This document shows, one piece after another, positions 45,241 through 57,540 of a DNA stretch of 64,000 nt (positions within the stretch are counted from its first letter, which is position 1; every line of letters begins with the position of its first letter). The notes under the pieces are model-generated. The model was not told the DNA's origin. It searched no databases and saw only the letters and a list, made by a program, of their open reading frames with translations. Origin of the DNA: Sequoia sempervirens (Eukaryota; Streptophyta; Pinopsida; Cupressales; Cupressaceae); NCBI GenBank assembly GCA_007258455.2, contig VDFB02344295.1:62001-126000 (forward strand), written 5' to 3'. Made by a program: the position numbers and the translations under genes.

Positions 45241-46400
45241 GCCTTCAAATAAATTCATCGGCCCCCCTTTTGATTGTCACTCCAGCCTCTGCCATGTGTC
45301 CACTCATCGCTCCCCAAAGGATTTTTCTCCTTGCTCTTCTATTGTCCCCCGATATGCTCCCACGTGTCTTCATTGCGGGTTATTTTGATTGCTTCCTTTC
45401 ACTTCCTCGTCAGTCCCCGCTCGTGTGCCACATAGCTCCCATTCACAAAAAGGTTTGGCGGGCCCCACAGGTGGCGTCTATATCAAACATTATTGCTATG
45501 TGTCATCTCAGCGCAAGCTTCTTCAACAAAGGAATGAAGTGAACAAAGGGCTACGATATGTTGCCATGTGTTCTAACTGCCTATCCAGGGAGGCGACACT
45601 TGTCTACACAGGGCTTTGTTGGGACCACTTCCATCATTCGCGGGGGATGCACCTAAATGGAGGGCGACCAAATGTTGTGTCTCGAATCTTTTCTGTTACA
45701 ACGACCAAGGGAAATCATTGCCTCGACATCATTGCCCAGGATTCTGAATCTTTTTAGTTGTTGCTCGCCAGGCAGTGGAAGGCTCACTATAAATACTGCT
45801 CTTTTCTTTTAAAGAAGAGGTCAAGAAGTTGGAGGTTCCGAGTTTGAAGATTACATGCTACGTACTTTTCAAGCTTCACTAGTTTTAGAATTACAAGATT
45901 TTTGGAGAGACCAAGCTTTTTATTGTTTAGATTATTGCAAGAACTCACAGACTGTGCCATTGTTCGGCCTCTTTGTTTCTTATGCTATTTGATAAAATTT
46001 ATACTGTGCCATTATTGTTTGAATGGTTTATTTGTTGTACTTATATAAATGAATGCATGTTTGTTGGTTTAGATCATGTCTTTCGACTCTTTTTTTTAGT
46101 AAATAGGTATTATTATTATTTTATGTCATTGAATGAGTTGTTCATGCTGCAATCCTTAATTTATGTTATTCTAAGACATGGTAAATTGCTAAGCGGGCTC
46201 TTAGATCATATCCAAAAGATTGTGCCTTTTATCTACATTTTGGCACATCGCCTTAGTTAGATTCTTTATTTTTATATCTACTTTTGTTTCCCATTCCAAA
46301 ACCCCAATTACAAAAGAAGTCGACTTCTTTAAAAATCTAGAGGTCACTTAGTTTAGTGCAATAAGTCCCCCATAAACTGAGTTTCCCACAAAGGGCTATT
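45241..46400 (+). repeat. LTR-like region with TATA box
   Basis: TATAAATA at 45788-45795 is followed by leader-like sequence. Upstream lies a C-rich stretch with overlapping open frames (45161-45757) of no recognisable protein type. No flanking duplication was found, so the ends are unknown. Confidence 0.35.
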
Positions 46401-47224
46401 ACCTTGCCAATTTTTGGCATCAATAGGTTTCTTCTATGGGGGTCTGGTGGTGGGTCAAGGTCTAGTGTGTCGGGGGTGGTTGGTCTTGGCTGGGTGGCAG
46501 TTTTTGGTGGTAGTTTTTGGTGACAGATATGATTGGCTCCTGCTTAGCAAACGTGTGTAATTTTTTTTGCAAGTTAATACAATACTCTCTTATGAAACAA
46601 ACAAACAAAAAACATAATTGTTTCCATTTGACATCAACTTTCATATTAAATATTTATCTAAAATAGAAAAAAATTATACCACCTTGATATAGATTCTTTT
46701 ATTTAGTGCATCATATTTTTTTCAAATTTTTTAATAAGTTTTAGCATTTTTCCTTGGCATGGTAATCAACCTAATATTTTGTGTTGATAACCTACTTTTA
46801 GTAAAAATGAAAAATAAAATATAAATAATAATTAAATTATTAAAAAATATATATATTTGAAAACAACACTTATGGATCTACAAAAGGGTATTTTTATATT
46901 TAAAAAATAATATTATTTACATGAGTAGGAGTTATTGAAACTTCAAGCTTTTCAAATAATATTTTTTGTAAATTGCCCTCAAAGTGGTGCTACATAGGCA
47001 TTTAACCAACAATTTTAGTTGGAAAAGTTGTGGAAATATCTAACTTAGCTAGAATGAATCTTACTAGATCATATGTCTGACCAAAATTGATTTTTAGTTA
47101 GAAATACTTAAATTCACTTGTGCTAGCTAATAATTTGGTCGAAAGTGTGACACAATTTTGTACTTTTACCCCCAACACTCACAATACCACAGGTTTTCAT
47201 TCACACCAAGTATTGCTATTTGAA
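46401..47224. other. AT-rich DNA, no gene recognised
   Basis: A G/T-rich patch (46430-46530) with repeated TGGTGG and TTTTTGGTG is followed by A/T-rich sequence. It may include the LTR that should precede the primer-binding site at 47269. Confidence 0.35.
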
Positions 47225-47239
47225 TTTGTAACTAAATTG

Positions 47240-47629
47240 AGATCATTGGTATCATAAATTTAGATCATTGATATCAGAGCGGGAATTCTCCTGAATGTCA
47301 AATCACACATGGTTAGGCTATCAAAGGCTAGGATTGGAAACACAAAATCTACCAAATTATCCTCCTTTTAGACACACATGACCAAAGATGGCAAATATAC
47401 AAGGTGACTCATAAGGCCCTATCAAGGCGATGGTTGAAGAGGCTTTAAAAAGAAATGAGAGGATACGATGAGTCAATTTGGATGATTATTTTGACAAAAT
47501 CAAGGTAAATAACAACCGAATGTGGTACAGACACCATTTCATGGACATATTCCTTATTGAACAAAGGTTTTCATTGATGAAGAGGAGTGATGTCAAAGGT
47601 TGTTAGTTTTGTCAAGGATTAATTGAATT
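47240..47629 (+). pseudogene. Primer-binding site and gag remnant of an LTR retrotransposon
   Basis: TGATATCAGAGC at 47269-47280 is one base from the tRNA-Met primer site. A 22-bp tandem duplication makes a second partial copy (ATTGGTATCA) at 47245-47254. Further on, a broken plus frame reads 'MVEEALKRNERIR' and 'NNNRMWYRHHFMD' (47429-47550), gag-like in composition. The 7.2-kb minus-strand element begins at 47630 and cuts it off. Confidence 0.5.
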
Positions 47630-48750
47630 TGTTGGAATCAAGGAACACTGAGAGGGGGGTGAATTAGTGTTTTGTAGTTTTTAGCTTTATTAATATGATC
47701 TTTAAAGCATTTATAACATTCAACCAAAAGAAGGATGCATGAACATAAAAAAAAACAACCACAACACCATAACACAAGGATTTTTTACGTGGAAACTATG
47801 TTAAGGGAAAAACCACGGTGGAGGTCAATCCACAATATGATCTGAGTATACTCAAAAGTGTTTACAAAAGGGGAATGCACATGCATTCAGGCACACTGCC
47901 TAGAGCTCACTGCTCAAATACAAAAGAAGACTCACCGTCTTACAAAATTATTTGGATTACATCCAAAAGATTTGAACTGACAAAATAGCATCTGCTAATG
48001 CCTGATTACAGTTCCAGTTAAGCTCATTAATCGCTTTCTTGATCTTCTGTCTGATTCTGCTCTTCTTCTCTATCTGCTTTAATTCGCATCACAAATCCTT
48101 TTATGCACAAGTGAAACTATGCATAATCACACTACAATCTCTCTGATTTTTGTATCACACATCAACACACTTCATACACACATCAAAATGATATAAATGA
48201 TCACTTATATATCTATATGCAACTAAGGATTTAATCAACCACATGTCGGCTTCAATAAAACATAAAATATTTACAAACCGTTAGCTCAATCCACAAATAA
48301 TTTTCAATGTGCACCAACCAAAGTTGACCACAACATAGTGAGGACCCAAATCAACATGCTCAAACACAAAAACACTTAAACAATTTATTCTCGAAGATCC
48401 ACAGCATGCTACATTCACTTAGTCGGCCTTTTGCACTAATAAACAAAAAATTAATCAACCAGATCTTCTAACTTACACAACAATTGATACGAGGCTCTAT
48501 GATTCAAGGAAAACATAGATCATACATCTAGCAACCTTCCCTAAGATCCACAACTCAAAATGATAACATAAAATTGCATATGAATTGACGAACACAATTA
48601 TGTCGGATGCTCTGTTCTAGCTTGACAGTTAATCACTTGGCTTCACTCTAACTTCCGGTATGAGAAAATGCTAACATGTGGATCAAATCACTAACTAGGG
48701 TTGCCATCAATGACAACACCAGATGACTTGTGCAATGTCTCTTGCCAACA
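47630..48750 (-). repeat. 3' LTR of the non-autonomous element
   Basis: 1121 bp. The minus strand carries a TATA-like ATATATAAGTG near 48206. It closely matches the LTR at 53694 across its length. Confidence 0.9.
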
Positions 48751-48764
48751 ATCTCGCCCTTTGG
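48751..48764 (-). promoter_or_regulatory. Polypurine tract of the non-autonomous element
   Basis: The complement reads CCAAAGGGCGAGAT directly before the 3' LTR. The element at 59094 has CCAAAGGGGGAGAT at the same place. Confidence 0.82.
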
Positions 48765-48990
48765 CATTGATGGCAACACTTAGTGAAAAATGACTAAGTG
48801 TCGGATCAGTACTAACATGAATACACTGCCAACCTTCAAAATTTCAAAACACAACTCCCCCTGAGATGATTAAAGCATTTTTCACTATCCCACTCTCCCT
48901 CTTTGACATCAATGGTAAAGGCAGGAATCCACATACCAAAAATCAAACTGCTATGAACAAACTACATATGTACAAACTTGCTTCTACAAC

Positions 48991-51900
48991 TTACATAAAC
49001 TTGAATATATCTACAAAATTATTCTTCAACAAGCTCAAACTAGTGTCCCAACTCTTTTTGAGACTCTCCAAGATAGTCATGTGACCACATAATAGATAAT
49101 ATTGCATCTTTGTTGACTCAAGGTTCGTCGAATCACTGACCGCCATAACATCTTGTGCTTCCTTCAATGCACTAAGCATTGTCTCCTTCTTAGGACCAAT
49201 CAATCCTCTGAGCTCACAAACTCTTTCAACAATTTTTCTTTCTTCATGCTTCAAACTTTTAATCTTTTCAAGCAGGGATATGACTTGACCTCTTGCTTTC
49301 TAATAGAAATGGTTAGAGGATCAAATGCTTGAGAGATATCTACTAATTGTTTCTCACATTCCTTCAGTTTCTTTTCAACATCTGTAGTGAACTTAGACAA
49401 TGATAAGCATGACTTATAAATCTTTCCACCTTCAGAAAAAGCACTTTTAATATTCTTTACACAAGTAGCTAACAAAGATTTATCATTAGCAATCATTCCC
49501 TTCAACCTACAGAACTTGTTAGCATCAAACTCCTTCTGAACCTTATCCATAGTAGACTTCTCAAGTGACTCAAAGTGAGTACTTATAGAATTGACAAGTT
49601 TCTTCAACTAACTAGATGGAGAATCAGATGAGTCCTTGACATATGAAGGCATGATCTTCTCCAAAATACCATATGCAATTTAACAGGTCACTATCTTCAA
49701 AATGATATTTCAGAATCTCTTCCCTTGCCTTAGCTTGAGCGAATGATGCAACTTTCAGCTTCTCAATGGGAGATAAAGTAGCCAAGTTGATAGGACCTTT
49801 AATCATATCAGAAACAAACTCCTATTGTTACTCTTCCAAAAACTCCTTCAATGCCTTTGCAGTGTCTCTTGCTTCCACGTGAATTTATTTTGCCTCAACC
49901 TTCTTTTCTTCAATCACTGATTCTTCCTGGGCTTTAGGAATCTCAATTCATCAACCGACACAACTTTAGGAGCTTTAGTCTCCATAGGAATTTTAGCATC
50001 ATGTATATCTAGAGGATTCATAGTATCCTCAAATGTATCTTCTTCATTTACCAGACTAGATGGAGCAACTTCAACATGCACTTCTTCGTAAACAACATTG
50101 TCTATGTTCTTCAACAAAATTTCCTTAATAATTTTCTTAGTATCCTTTGCAACTTCTTCAGTCTGGCTAATCATTAGCTTGTTCACCCTTGTTTTTCTCT
50201 TAAAATCCCTTTTAGGTTCATTGAGAATATTCTTCATCTCTTCTATAGACATCACTGGACACAGATCAACAAGTATTTGTTCTCTCATTTTCTCTTCTTC
50301 AGTTCTTGCATTAACTTTCCTCGTTTCTAAAACTTCATGTAGAGCTTTAGGTAACTCAGACATTATTTCAATGAGAGTCATATTGAAATTATTCAAGTAC
50401 TTTATTGTGCCTTCCTCAAGAATTCTTTGACCAACACTATCAAAGGTGTCATACCATTCACAAAGTGGTCTAAGATTACCATCCTTAATCAAGGCTTTTT
50501 CAACTTCTTCTACAGACATACCTAGTTTGTCAATTTTCATATTTTTCTTTGCTTTCTCTTCACCAGAGGGCTTGTCCTTAGTGACTTTTGTTTCCTTTGA
50601 GCCCTTATGCTTAATTTCTCTTACCTCCTCATCATATTTAGTTTCTTCATCTTCAGAAACAACAACATAGACTCTTGTGCTCTTGTCCTTCTTTCTCTTT
50701 CCTTCTCTACCGGATGTTTTGACTTGAGTTTTCACAGGACTTGGCTTCTTTGCAAGACCAGATGAGAGAGCAGAGCTTCTTGTGGATCTAGATCTGGCAA
50801 AGGATGTTGTCGAACTAGCAAAATCAGTTCTAGTTGGCTCTCTTGCTTCAGCTTGTTCTCTTTTCCTTTTAGCTTCTCTCACAGCCTCAGTTGATATACC
50901 CATGCTTTATGCAAAAGCTTCCACTTTTGTTCTCACTCTCTGAATTATCATAGGCTTCTTCAATTGATCATGCACTTGCATATCCTTTTCCTCAAAGGTA
51001 CCAAACCTTTCTTATGTTGGGTCCCGAGGTTTACTTAGCAAGTGTTGAGCATATACCTCCAAAATGTGTTCCTCAACCTCATAACCCATAGGCATTATCC
51101 ACATTGTTTTCGGATCAGCAGCTTCCATCAAACATTGATCAATATCAACCATGAAGCAAATTGTATCCTTTTACTTCTCCACAATAGAAGAAGGAATCCT
51201 TTCCCTGGCTTGCATCTCATTCTGAAAGTTCTTGAAATAACCCCAAATAATAGTTTTTCTAGCTTTACTATCACCAATTCCATACAAGATGTCTCTATCC
51301 TTCTTGATTTTGCCAAGATTTTCCATTAACTAGTTCTAGAGTAACTCACATAGGTCATAATCTGCATTTTCCTTGATCATTTGATATGCTACATATATTG
51401 TTGTACCGAATACAAAATTGTCTCGGTTGGAGTGATAGATCTTATACCCAATGACCATAGAAGAAAATCTAACATCCACTTCAATAATATCATCAATTGT
51501 CATAGCTCTCTTGTCGAACACTAAACTGATTGCATCTGTGACCATTTGATTCTTCACACTTTCAATGTGGGAAACCCACTAGATGAATTTAAACCAGTAA
51601 TAGTCCTTATGGCTTCCTTTGTAATCTTGAAAGGCTGACTTAACCACATAAATTCAGCATGCACTCAACTCAATATATACTGAACCCACTCATTTTCTTC
51701 GAACATGGGAAACTTCACAATCTATGTGAATTTCTTCTCCTCCAATGTCTTAAATTTGAGTTTCACACATAAATATTCTCCCACAATGTGATTGGTGTAC
51801 AAATTCAACAACTGGGAGCTTCCTAATTCTTTAACATTTGCATGAATGTATGCCTTAATATCTTCAATATGCAAAACACCATATGGAACAAAAGAAAATG

Positions 51901-52015
51901 CACCTAAAGGTTCTATTTCGATGGATTTGAAGGGGTGCCATTTGAATTTCGTACAGGGCCTATCCTTAATGTCAACGACCAATGGAGCAGCCATTTCCAG
52001 AATTTTCAAATTCAC
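48991..52015 (-). pseudogene. Long unknown ORF in place of pol (about 1000 codons)
   Basis: Coding character runs in order through minus frames 52015-51560, 51557-51336, 51316-50910, 50903-49914, 49806-49624, 49607-49251 and 49254-48991, with few stops and about six frame changes. The N-terminal part has blocks such as KFKWHPFKSIEIEPLGAF, HAEFMWLSQPFKITKEAIR and FSSMVIGYKIYHSNRDNF. The longest open piece (329 codons) is Lys/Glu-rich and holds RAKRKREQAEAREP-like and KRKKDKSTR basic stretches. The C-terminus is coiled-coil. I recognise no enzyme motif. The order resembles ORFs carried by large non-autonomous plant retrotransposons (plant-transposon-protein type), but this is a guess. It starts about 415 bases after the gag stop. 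Confidence 0.6.
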
Positions 52016-52431
52016 AAGTTTTCAGATAAATACGTTTCATCGAATTAGGGTTTGATTGCCAAATCGCTTTTAGACTTGAATCTTTGCCCAAGTTCGCCAA
52101 AGTTCGCTTCAGAGCTCTCTAAACTTCTTCTTCTCAAAATGCAAAGTGACAAATAAGGGATAAAAAATAACCTTTTATCATTTGCGCACCTAACTTTTTC
52201 ATCGCAATAAATGCTTTTACCCTAGGTCTTCTGGATACCCTGTTTTCACAGACTGTGAAAGAAAATTCTTTTACGGACCTTCAAGTTTGTTTAAATTCTC
52301 TCCACAAGAAATTTCAAAGCATCTGCACATCACTAATGCAATCATTACAGTCTCCCACATTCTGGTACCAACTACCAACAAGGGGGTTAAAAGATTTTCT
52401 TAAGAACTCCCCCTAGGCCAGAGGCCTTAAA

Positions 52432-53652
52432 CTAATTCCCAAAGGAATTACTAGAACTTGGTTCTAGTGTGGAATCATTTCCTACTTCAGAGGGACTCTT
52501 CTTCACCCATATCTTCTTCATTTGCTTCCTGATCTCATCTATAGTAACTTTTCCTTTTCCCTTTTCATCCTTCTGCATGTTTTTCCCTTGATTTACCGAA
52601 CCCTTCCTTCTTCTACAAAATCTTGCAATGTGACCAGATTTGTTGTAGTTGTAGCACACCACATTTCTTTATCTAGACCAGTTGTTCCATTGATTTTCTC
52701 TTGATCTGCACTGGTTAGCAATATGGTCAAATCTATTGCATGTATAACATCTGACATCTCAATTGAAAAAGTTGTTTGACATAATTTTGCATTCATTTGA
52801 CTTATGACCATACTTATTGCAATTGAAACACTGACCTAGGAATGATGGACCACTTGGATTCATTTTTCTTCGACATTGAGCAACCATATGACCAAATTTA
52901 TTGCAAACAAAATAGTAACCATTGAATCTTTGAGCATTAGGTTGTCTTACTGGATACCTCCCAGCTTTATTCATTTGATTCCCTTGTCTAAATCTCCTTT
53001 GTCCAGATTCATAGCTTTCTCCTTTATCATATCCAAGACCTCGCTTTTCACCTTTAGTCCTTTGACTTTTAATCAGTTCATCAAGCTTGGCTGAGCTAAT
53101 CTTGAAATTATCCTTGAATTCATTTGCAGCAACAAGTTCATCTCTAAGATCAACAATCTGCTTTTCAAGCTCTTCTTCATTATTTCTAGACTATTCCAAT
53201 TCAAGCTCCAACTGATTGAATCCATCAGTAATTCGGCTGCATTCTTCAGATTTTTATTTCAAGGACTGAGTAAGCTTCTCTTCATTCTTCTTTGTGTCTT
53301 CAATCTCCTTTGTCATCCTCATTACAATAGATTCCATCTCATGCGTTAGGACAACATTATCTCTGGTAAGCTTTTCATATTCCTCTATCTTTTCCTTCAA
53401 GGCTTGAATCAGGTGTTCATCTTCCATGCTCTTACTTTCTTTTTGTTTAAGCTTATCACATAGTTCTTTTCTCTTTTCCCTTGACTCATTGATTTTATCT
53501 TTCAATGATTGAATGAATTTCTCAGCATTCGTGAGATTTGCTTGCAATTCCCGGACTTCAGATTTGGACTGATCAAGATCATCTAAGGCCACCAAAAGTT
53601 GTTGTTGAAGACTGCTTGAATCCATTGAATCACTTTCTCGAATCTTCCCCAA
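52432..53652 (-). pseudogene. Gag-like protein: coiled coil plus four zinc knuckles
   Basis: One minus-strand frame of about 406 codons has four in-frame stops and no frameshift. It starts 27 bases inside the primer-binding site (MGKIRESDSMDSSSLQQQLL). Residues 10-160 are heptad-like coiled coil. 'SSAKLDELIKSQ' and 'GLGYDKGES' follow, typical of the C-terminal gag of plant copia elements with long LTRs. Four CCHC knuckles come next: YYFVCNKFGHMVAQC (first Cys lost), CFNCNKYGHKSNEC, CYTCNRFDHIANQC and CYNYNKSGHIARFC (second Cys lost). The usual N-terminal UBN2 domain is missing, so this is a trimmed Gag. It could bind RNA or co-assemble with a helper's Gag, but the stops now block full-length product. 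Confidence 0.8.
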
Positions 53653-53679
53653 GCTTTTAAACTTCTTCTAAGGAACTAG

Positions 53680-53691
53680 GCTCTAATACCA
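53680..53691 (-). promoter_or_regulatory. Primer-binding site of the non-autonomous element
   Basis: The complement reads TGGTATTAGAGC, one mismatch from the initiator tRNA-Met primer site, two bases inside the 5' LTR. Confidence 0.85.
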
Positions 53692-53693
53692 AT

Positions 53694-54813
53694 TGTTGGA
53701 ATCAAGGAACACTGAGAGGGGGGGTGAATCAGTGTTCTGCAATTTTTAGCTTTATTAATTTGAACTTTAAAGCATTTATAACATTCAACCAAAAGAAGGA
53801 TGCATGAACATAAAACAAACAACCACAACACCATAACACAAGGATTTTTTACATGGAAACCCTGTTAGGGGAAAAACCACAGTGGAGGTCAATCCACAAT
53901 ATGATTTGAGTATACTCAAAAGTGTTTACAAAAGGGGAATGCACATGCATTCAGGCACACTACCTAGAGCTCACTGCTCAAATACAAAATAAGACTCACT
54001 ATCTTACAAAAGTATTTGGATTACATCCAAAATATTTTAACTGACAAAATAACATCTGCTAATGCCTGATTACAGTTTCGGTTAAGCTCATTAATCGCTT
54101 TCTTGACCTTTTGTCTGATTCTGCTCTTCTGCTCTATCTACTTTAATTCACATCACAAATCCTTTTTATGTACAAGTGAAACTATGCATAATCTCTCTAC
54201 AATCTCTCTGATTTTCACATCACACATCAACACACTTCGTACACACATCAAAATGATATAAATGATCACTTATATATATCCGCAACTAAGGATTTAATCA
54301 ACCACATTTCAGCTTCAATAAAACATAAAATATTTACAAACCGTCGGCTCAATCCACAAATAAGTTTCAATGTGCACCAACCAAAGTCAGCCACAACATA
54401 GTGAGGACCCAAATCAACATGCTCAAACACAAAAACACTTAAATAATTTCTTCTCGAAGATCCACAACACACTACATTCACTTAGTTGGCCTTTTACACT
54501 GATAAACAAAAAATTAATCAACCAGATCTTCTAACTTGCACAACAATCGATACGAGGCTCTATGATTCAAGGAAAACTTAGATCATACATCTAGCAACCT
54601 TCCCTGAGATCCACAACTCAAAATGATAATAGAAAATTGCATATGAATCGACGAACACAATTCTGTCAAATGCTTTGTTCTAGCTTGACAGTTAATCGCT
54701 TAGCTTCAATCTGACTTCCGGTATGAGCAAATGATGACGTGCGGATCAAATCATTGACTAGGGTTGCCATCAACGACAACACCAGATGAATTGTGTAGTG
54801 TCTCTTACCAACA
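53694..54813 (-). repeat. 5' LTR of the non-autonomous element
   Basis: 1120 bp, tgttggaatc...tcttaccaaca. The minus-strand TATA-like ATATATAAGTG lies near 54268. Confidence 0.9.
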
Positions 54814-55207
54814 ATACTTGAATTATCATTATATTCCCCTCAACTTATCATTTGAGTTGCAGAGATTTGTATAAATATATGTTATATTTTTGGTAGTATG
54901 TTATGTGTTAGAGGTTATCTTATCAATCATATTACTAAATCAAGAAAGATACATTATTTTTTTATTGAGAAGTAACTGCCTTCTGGAAGTTGGTGTGATT
55001 TATATATGCTTGTAATATCATTCATGTATCTATTCACTATGACAGTGGTGGTCTGGAAAGTTGTACTAGAATGTTTTAGCTCAGTATTTATAAAGTTCTA
55101 GAATGTATCTATGATATTCCAGTCAACGGCTACATGTTGAGAACAACTACATGTTGACAAAGTTAGCCTATGATATTCACATTTAAAAAAAAAATGAAGG
55201 TTCTACA

Positions 55208-55487
55208 ATATAAATTGTGTGCTCTTATGGGAGTAGAGGAAATGTGAACATGTCTTTCATGGATGTGAGAGTGAGTACATATTTTTAAGTTTTGCATATA
55301 CTAAGTTTATCTAGAATTTTAATTTCTATCTCTAGGATGATTTAAATTGGTGTGCATTCTACATTTTATAAAAAAGGGTTAAAAAATATTCCAATATTTG
55401 ACTATTCATCACCACAGTGTTTCCACCTCCACAAACGAATATGGCAATGATGATATAAATTGTGTGCTCTTATGGGAGTAGAGGAAA
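55208..55487. repeat. 35-bp exact direct repeat, 245 bp apart
   Basis: 55208-55242 and 55453-55487 are identical (atataaattgtgtgctctta and onward). No ends of a mobile element coincide with them. Confidence 0.85.
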
Positions 55488-55627
55488 ATAAATAAAAATG
55501 AATGATAAATAACATAACTATAACTTACCACTTAGATTTTAAATTCTTGTTGGATTGAAGTCACTTTTCTCATCACACACAAGGAGAAATAGGAAAACTC
55601 TTGGAGTTCCTGCAAGTATTAGTGCTC

Positions 55628-55650
55628 ATAATAATAATAATAATAATAAA
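55628..55650. repeat. ATA microsatellite
   Basis: About seven and a half ATA units. Confidence 0.9.
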
Positions 55651-56470
55651 ATACAATAAACATGAAACATATTACAATGCATAAACGTGAATTTTATTAT
55701 GTGTTGCAAACTATAATAATTGACTAAAATCTAGCTGTAGATCTTTTGCTTATTTTGCTCTTGAAATTGTATTAATTACGCTAGAGTGATATTCAAATTG
55801 CTTAGGTGTTCAAATGGAGTCAAGAACTTATATTTATATGAGCTTAAACATATTTCACATTAACCATTAAGACAAGCCAACAATTGAATTCAAATTCTTA
55901 AACATATTGAGGTCAACAACAATATTTGGAGTTTAGGGCCTTATTAGGTGGGGCAGGGGCATTGAGCACCCTAGTACAACATTTTTAATCTCTTCAAAAG
56001 TTCGTTAAATAAATATTTAATTCAATTTCTAAAAAAGGACAATTAAACAAATAAATTATAAGCATAATTAGGTACATTCACATAAGAGGATACCAAATCT
56101 AGTGTGATATTTTCAAGGGTGATAATTTACGACACTACATCTAGCCCCCAATTTAGTGGGGGTATGAACTTACGCTCATACTCACACTAAAGTATGAAGA
56201 AAACAAAGAGTCATTTTGTCAAAACAATGTGATAGCCCCAAAGCTAAGGATCTTACCGAGAAACAATGTTAAGGCAAATAAAACACGTAGACATATAAGA
56301 CATGGTACAACAAAGCATGTAGTAACACAAAACAAACACAAAGCGAACATAACATAAAACACAAATTGAGCATAAATCATACACAAATTAAACACAGAGC
56401 TTACATGATACATAAAAGATAAACAAAAATATGAATGGTATGGTTGATGTGAAATAAACAAGTTCAATAC

Positions 56471-57540
56471 CAATTGTTGAGAAATTCAATCTCTATCCAA
56501 ATAAGATTTCAATGGATGATATTCAAGGCTTGGACTACAACAATATGAAAATATAAACATGATCAATGATCAGTGGAGCTTTGCACTATGCTATCCAAGC
56601 GAGATCAAGTTGTGATGCAGGAAAAGAGTACCACAACAAAACATGACATCTTGTAGAGATAAATTGATGAACTCGACAAGTGGGCAGAGGTAGTGTGGAC
56701 AACTATTGATCCCCAGGCATAGCAACTCCAAGAGGATCTGCAACGAGCCTATGAGTGGGAGGTTTCGCTATAGGAGTAGATGACGAAGCTACTAGAGGAT
56801 GTAGTCAAGCTTAGAGGAGAGGTTTGAGGGTTGTGGGCATAGAGAATGTATGTGTCATGGTCACATCAGTCACATTCATTCTCATCCATCCAACATCCCC
56901 CTTTGCCACCATCACAAGCACTAGAGAGCTTAGGTAGTCATGCACCCAAGGGCTAGAGACCCAATTTTGTATGCCAATTTTTATAGATAATATAATTTTT
57001 GATGTACAACATTATTTTGTTGTATATCCACATACATATATATAGTCACCATATTTTAAGATAGTGGTGTCATATATATACATGACATTTGTGAAGGCTA
57101 ATATCTTTTTGTAGGTCTCCAAGACATTCAAGCGTTCAAGTAATCAAGATCCAAATCCTTGAGGAGAAGTGTATGACTTCAGTCCCTCAAGAAATCCATT
57201 GAAGGGTTGTTCATTGCAACATTGTGTTCATTCATTATTCCTTCCTTTCAAGCATCATTTCTATCATTGACATTGCCATTATGAAAGTGGGAACACTTAC
57301 ACGGGGTTTGAATGGGGTAATCCCCTATATGACACAACATCCTCCCTCTTTGTGAATGTGCAGGTTACAGGTTTGGAGAGGATAAAAAATATCTTGAAGG
57401 AAAATTCTACATTGTTGTATTTGTTGTCATCAACCTTGTCAAGCCACAAATACTCACCTACAAAATTTATTGACGACATTGTGAAAAGTCTACAACTAAG
57501 AATCAAGAACTTAGATCCAACATCAAAGGACTAAAAAAAT
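56471..57540 (+). pseudogene. Unknown decayed coding region with a coiled-coil stretch
   Basis: Around 56690-56850 a plus frame reads 'LQEDLQRAYEWEVSL', then 'MTKLLEDVVKLRGEV', with stops between, then a Pro/Ser/His-rich tail. The heptad pattern followed by a proline-rich end is common in transposon-encoded proteins of plants, but no family is recognisable. The short frames on both strands near 57300-57534 overlap and are not credible genes. Confidence 0.25.

Larger units (their letters stand above)
47630..54813 (-). mobile_element. Non-autonomous LTR retrotransposon, 7184 bp, lacking pol
   Basis: Two long LTRs (47630-48750 and 53694-54813) begin tgttggaatcaagg and end ccaaca, and match closely. 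A primer-binding site lies two bases inside the right LTR and a purine tract next to the left one, so the element runs on the minus strand. Inside are a coiled-coil/zinc-knuckle gag-like frame (53652-52432) and a long unknown frame (52015-48991). No protease, integrase, RT or RNase H was seen. Target duplications are not clean: ttgaatt precedes the left LTR, but the same 7 bases lie 4 bases beyond the right LTR. It would need enzymes from another element, such as the one at 59094-64000. Confidence 0.88.
54814..56470. other. AT-rich DNA with minor repeats, no gene recognised
   Basis: No coding region was identified. It contains a 35-bp direct repeat and an ATA microsatellite listed separately. 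The left part should be the continuation of the sequence broken by the element at 47630. Confidence 0.4.

Noticed and set aside
45161..45757. Three overlapping plus-strand frames of 75-122 codons
   Set aside because: They overlap in different frames in C-rich LTR-like DNA upstream of a TATA box, with no domain pattern.
50098..50670. Plus-strand frames of 110 and 74 codons
   Set aside because: They are antisense shadows of the Lys/Glu-rich minus-strand frame at 49914-50903.
56455..56500. Another minus-strand LTR start with a primer-binding-like site (caataccaattgttgag)
   Set aside because: It resembles the junction at 53680-53700, but only GGTATT of the primer site is kept and no LTR end or partner was found to the right.
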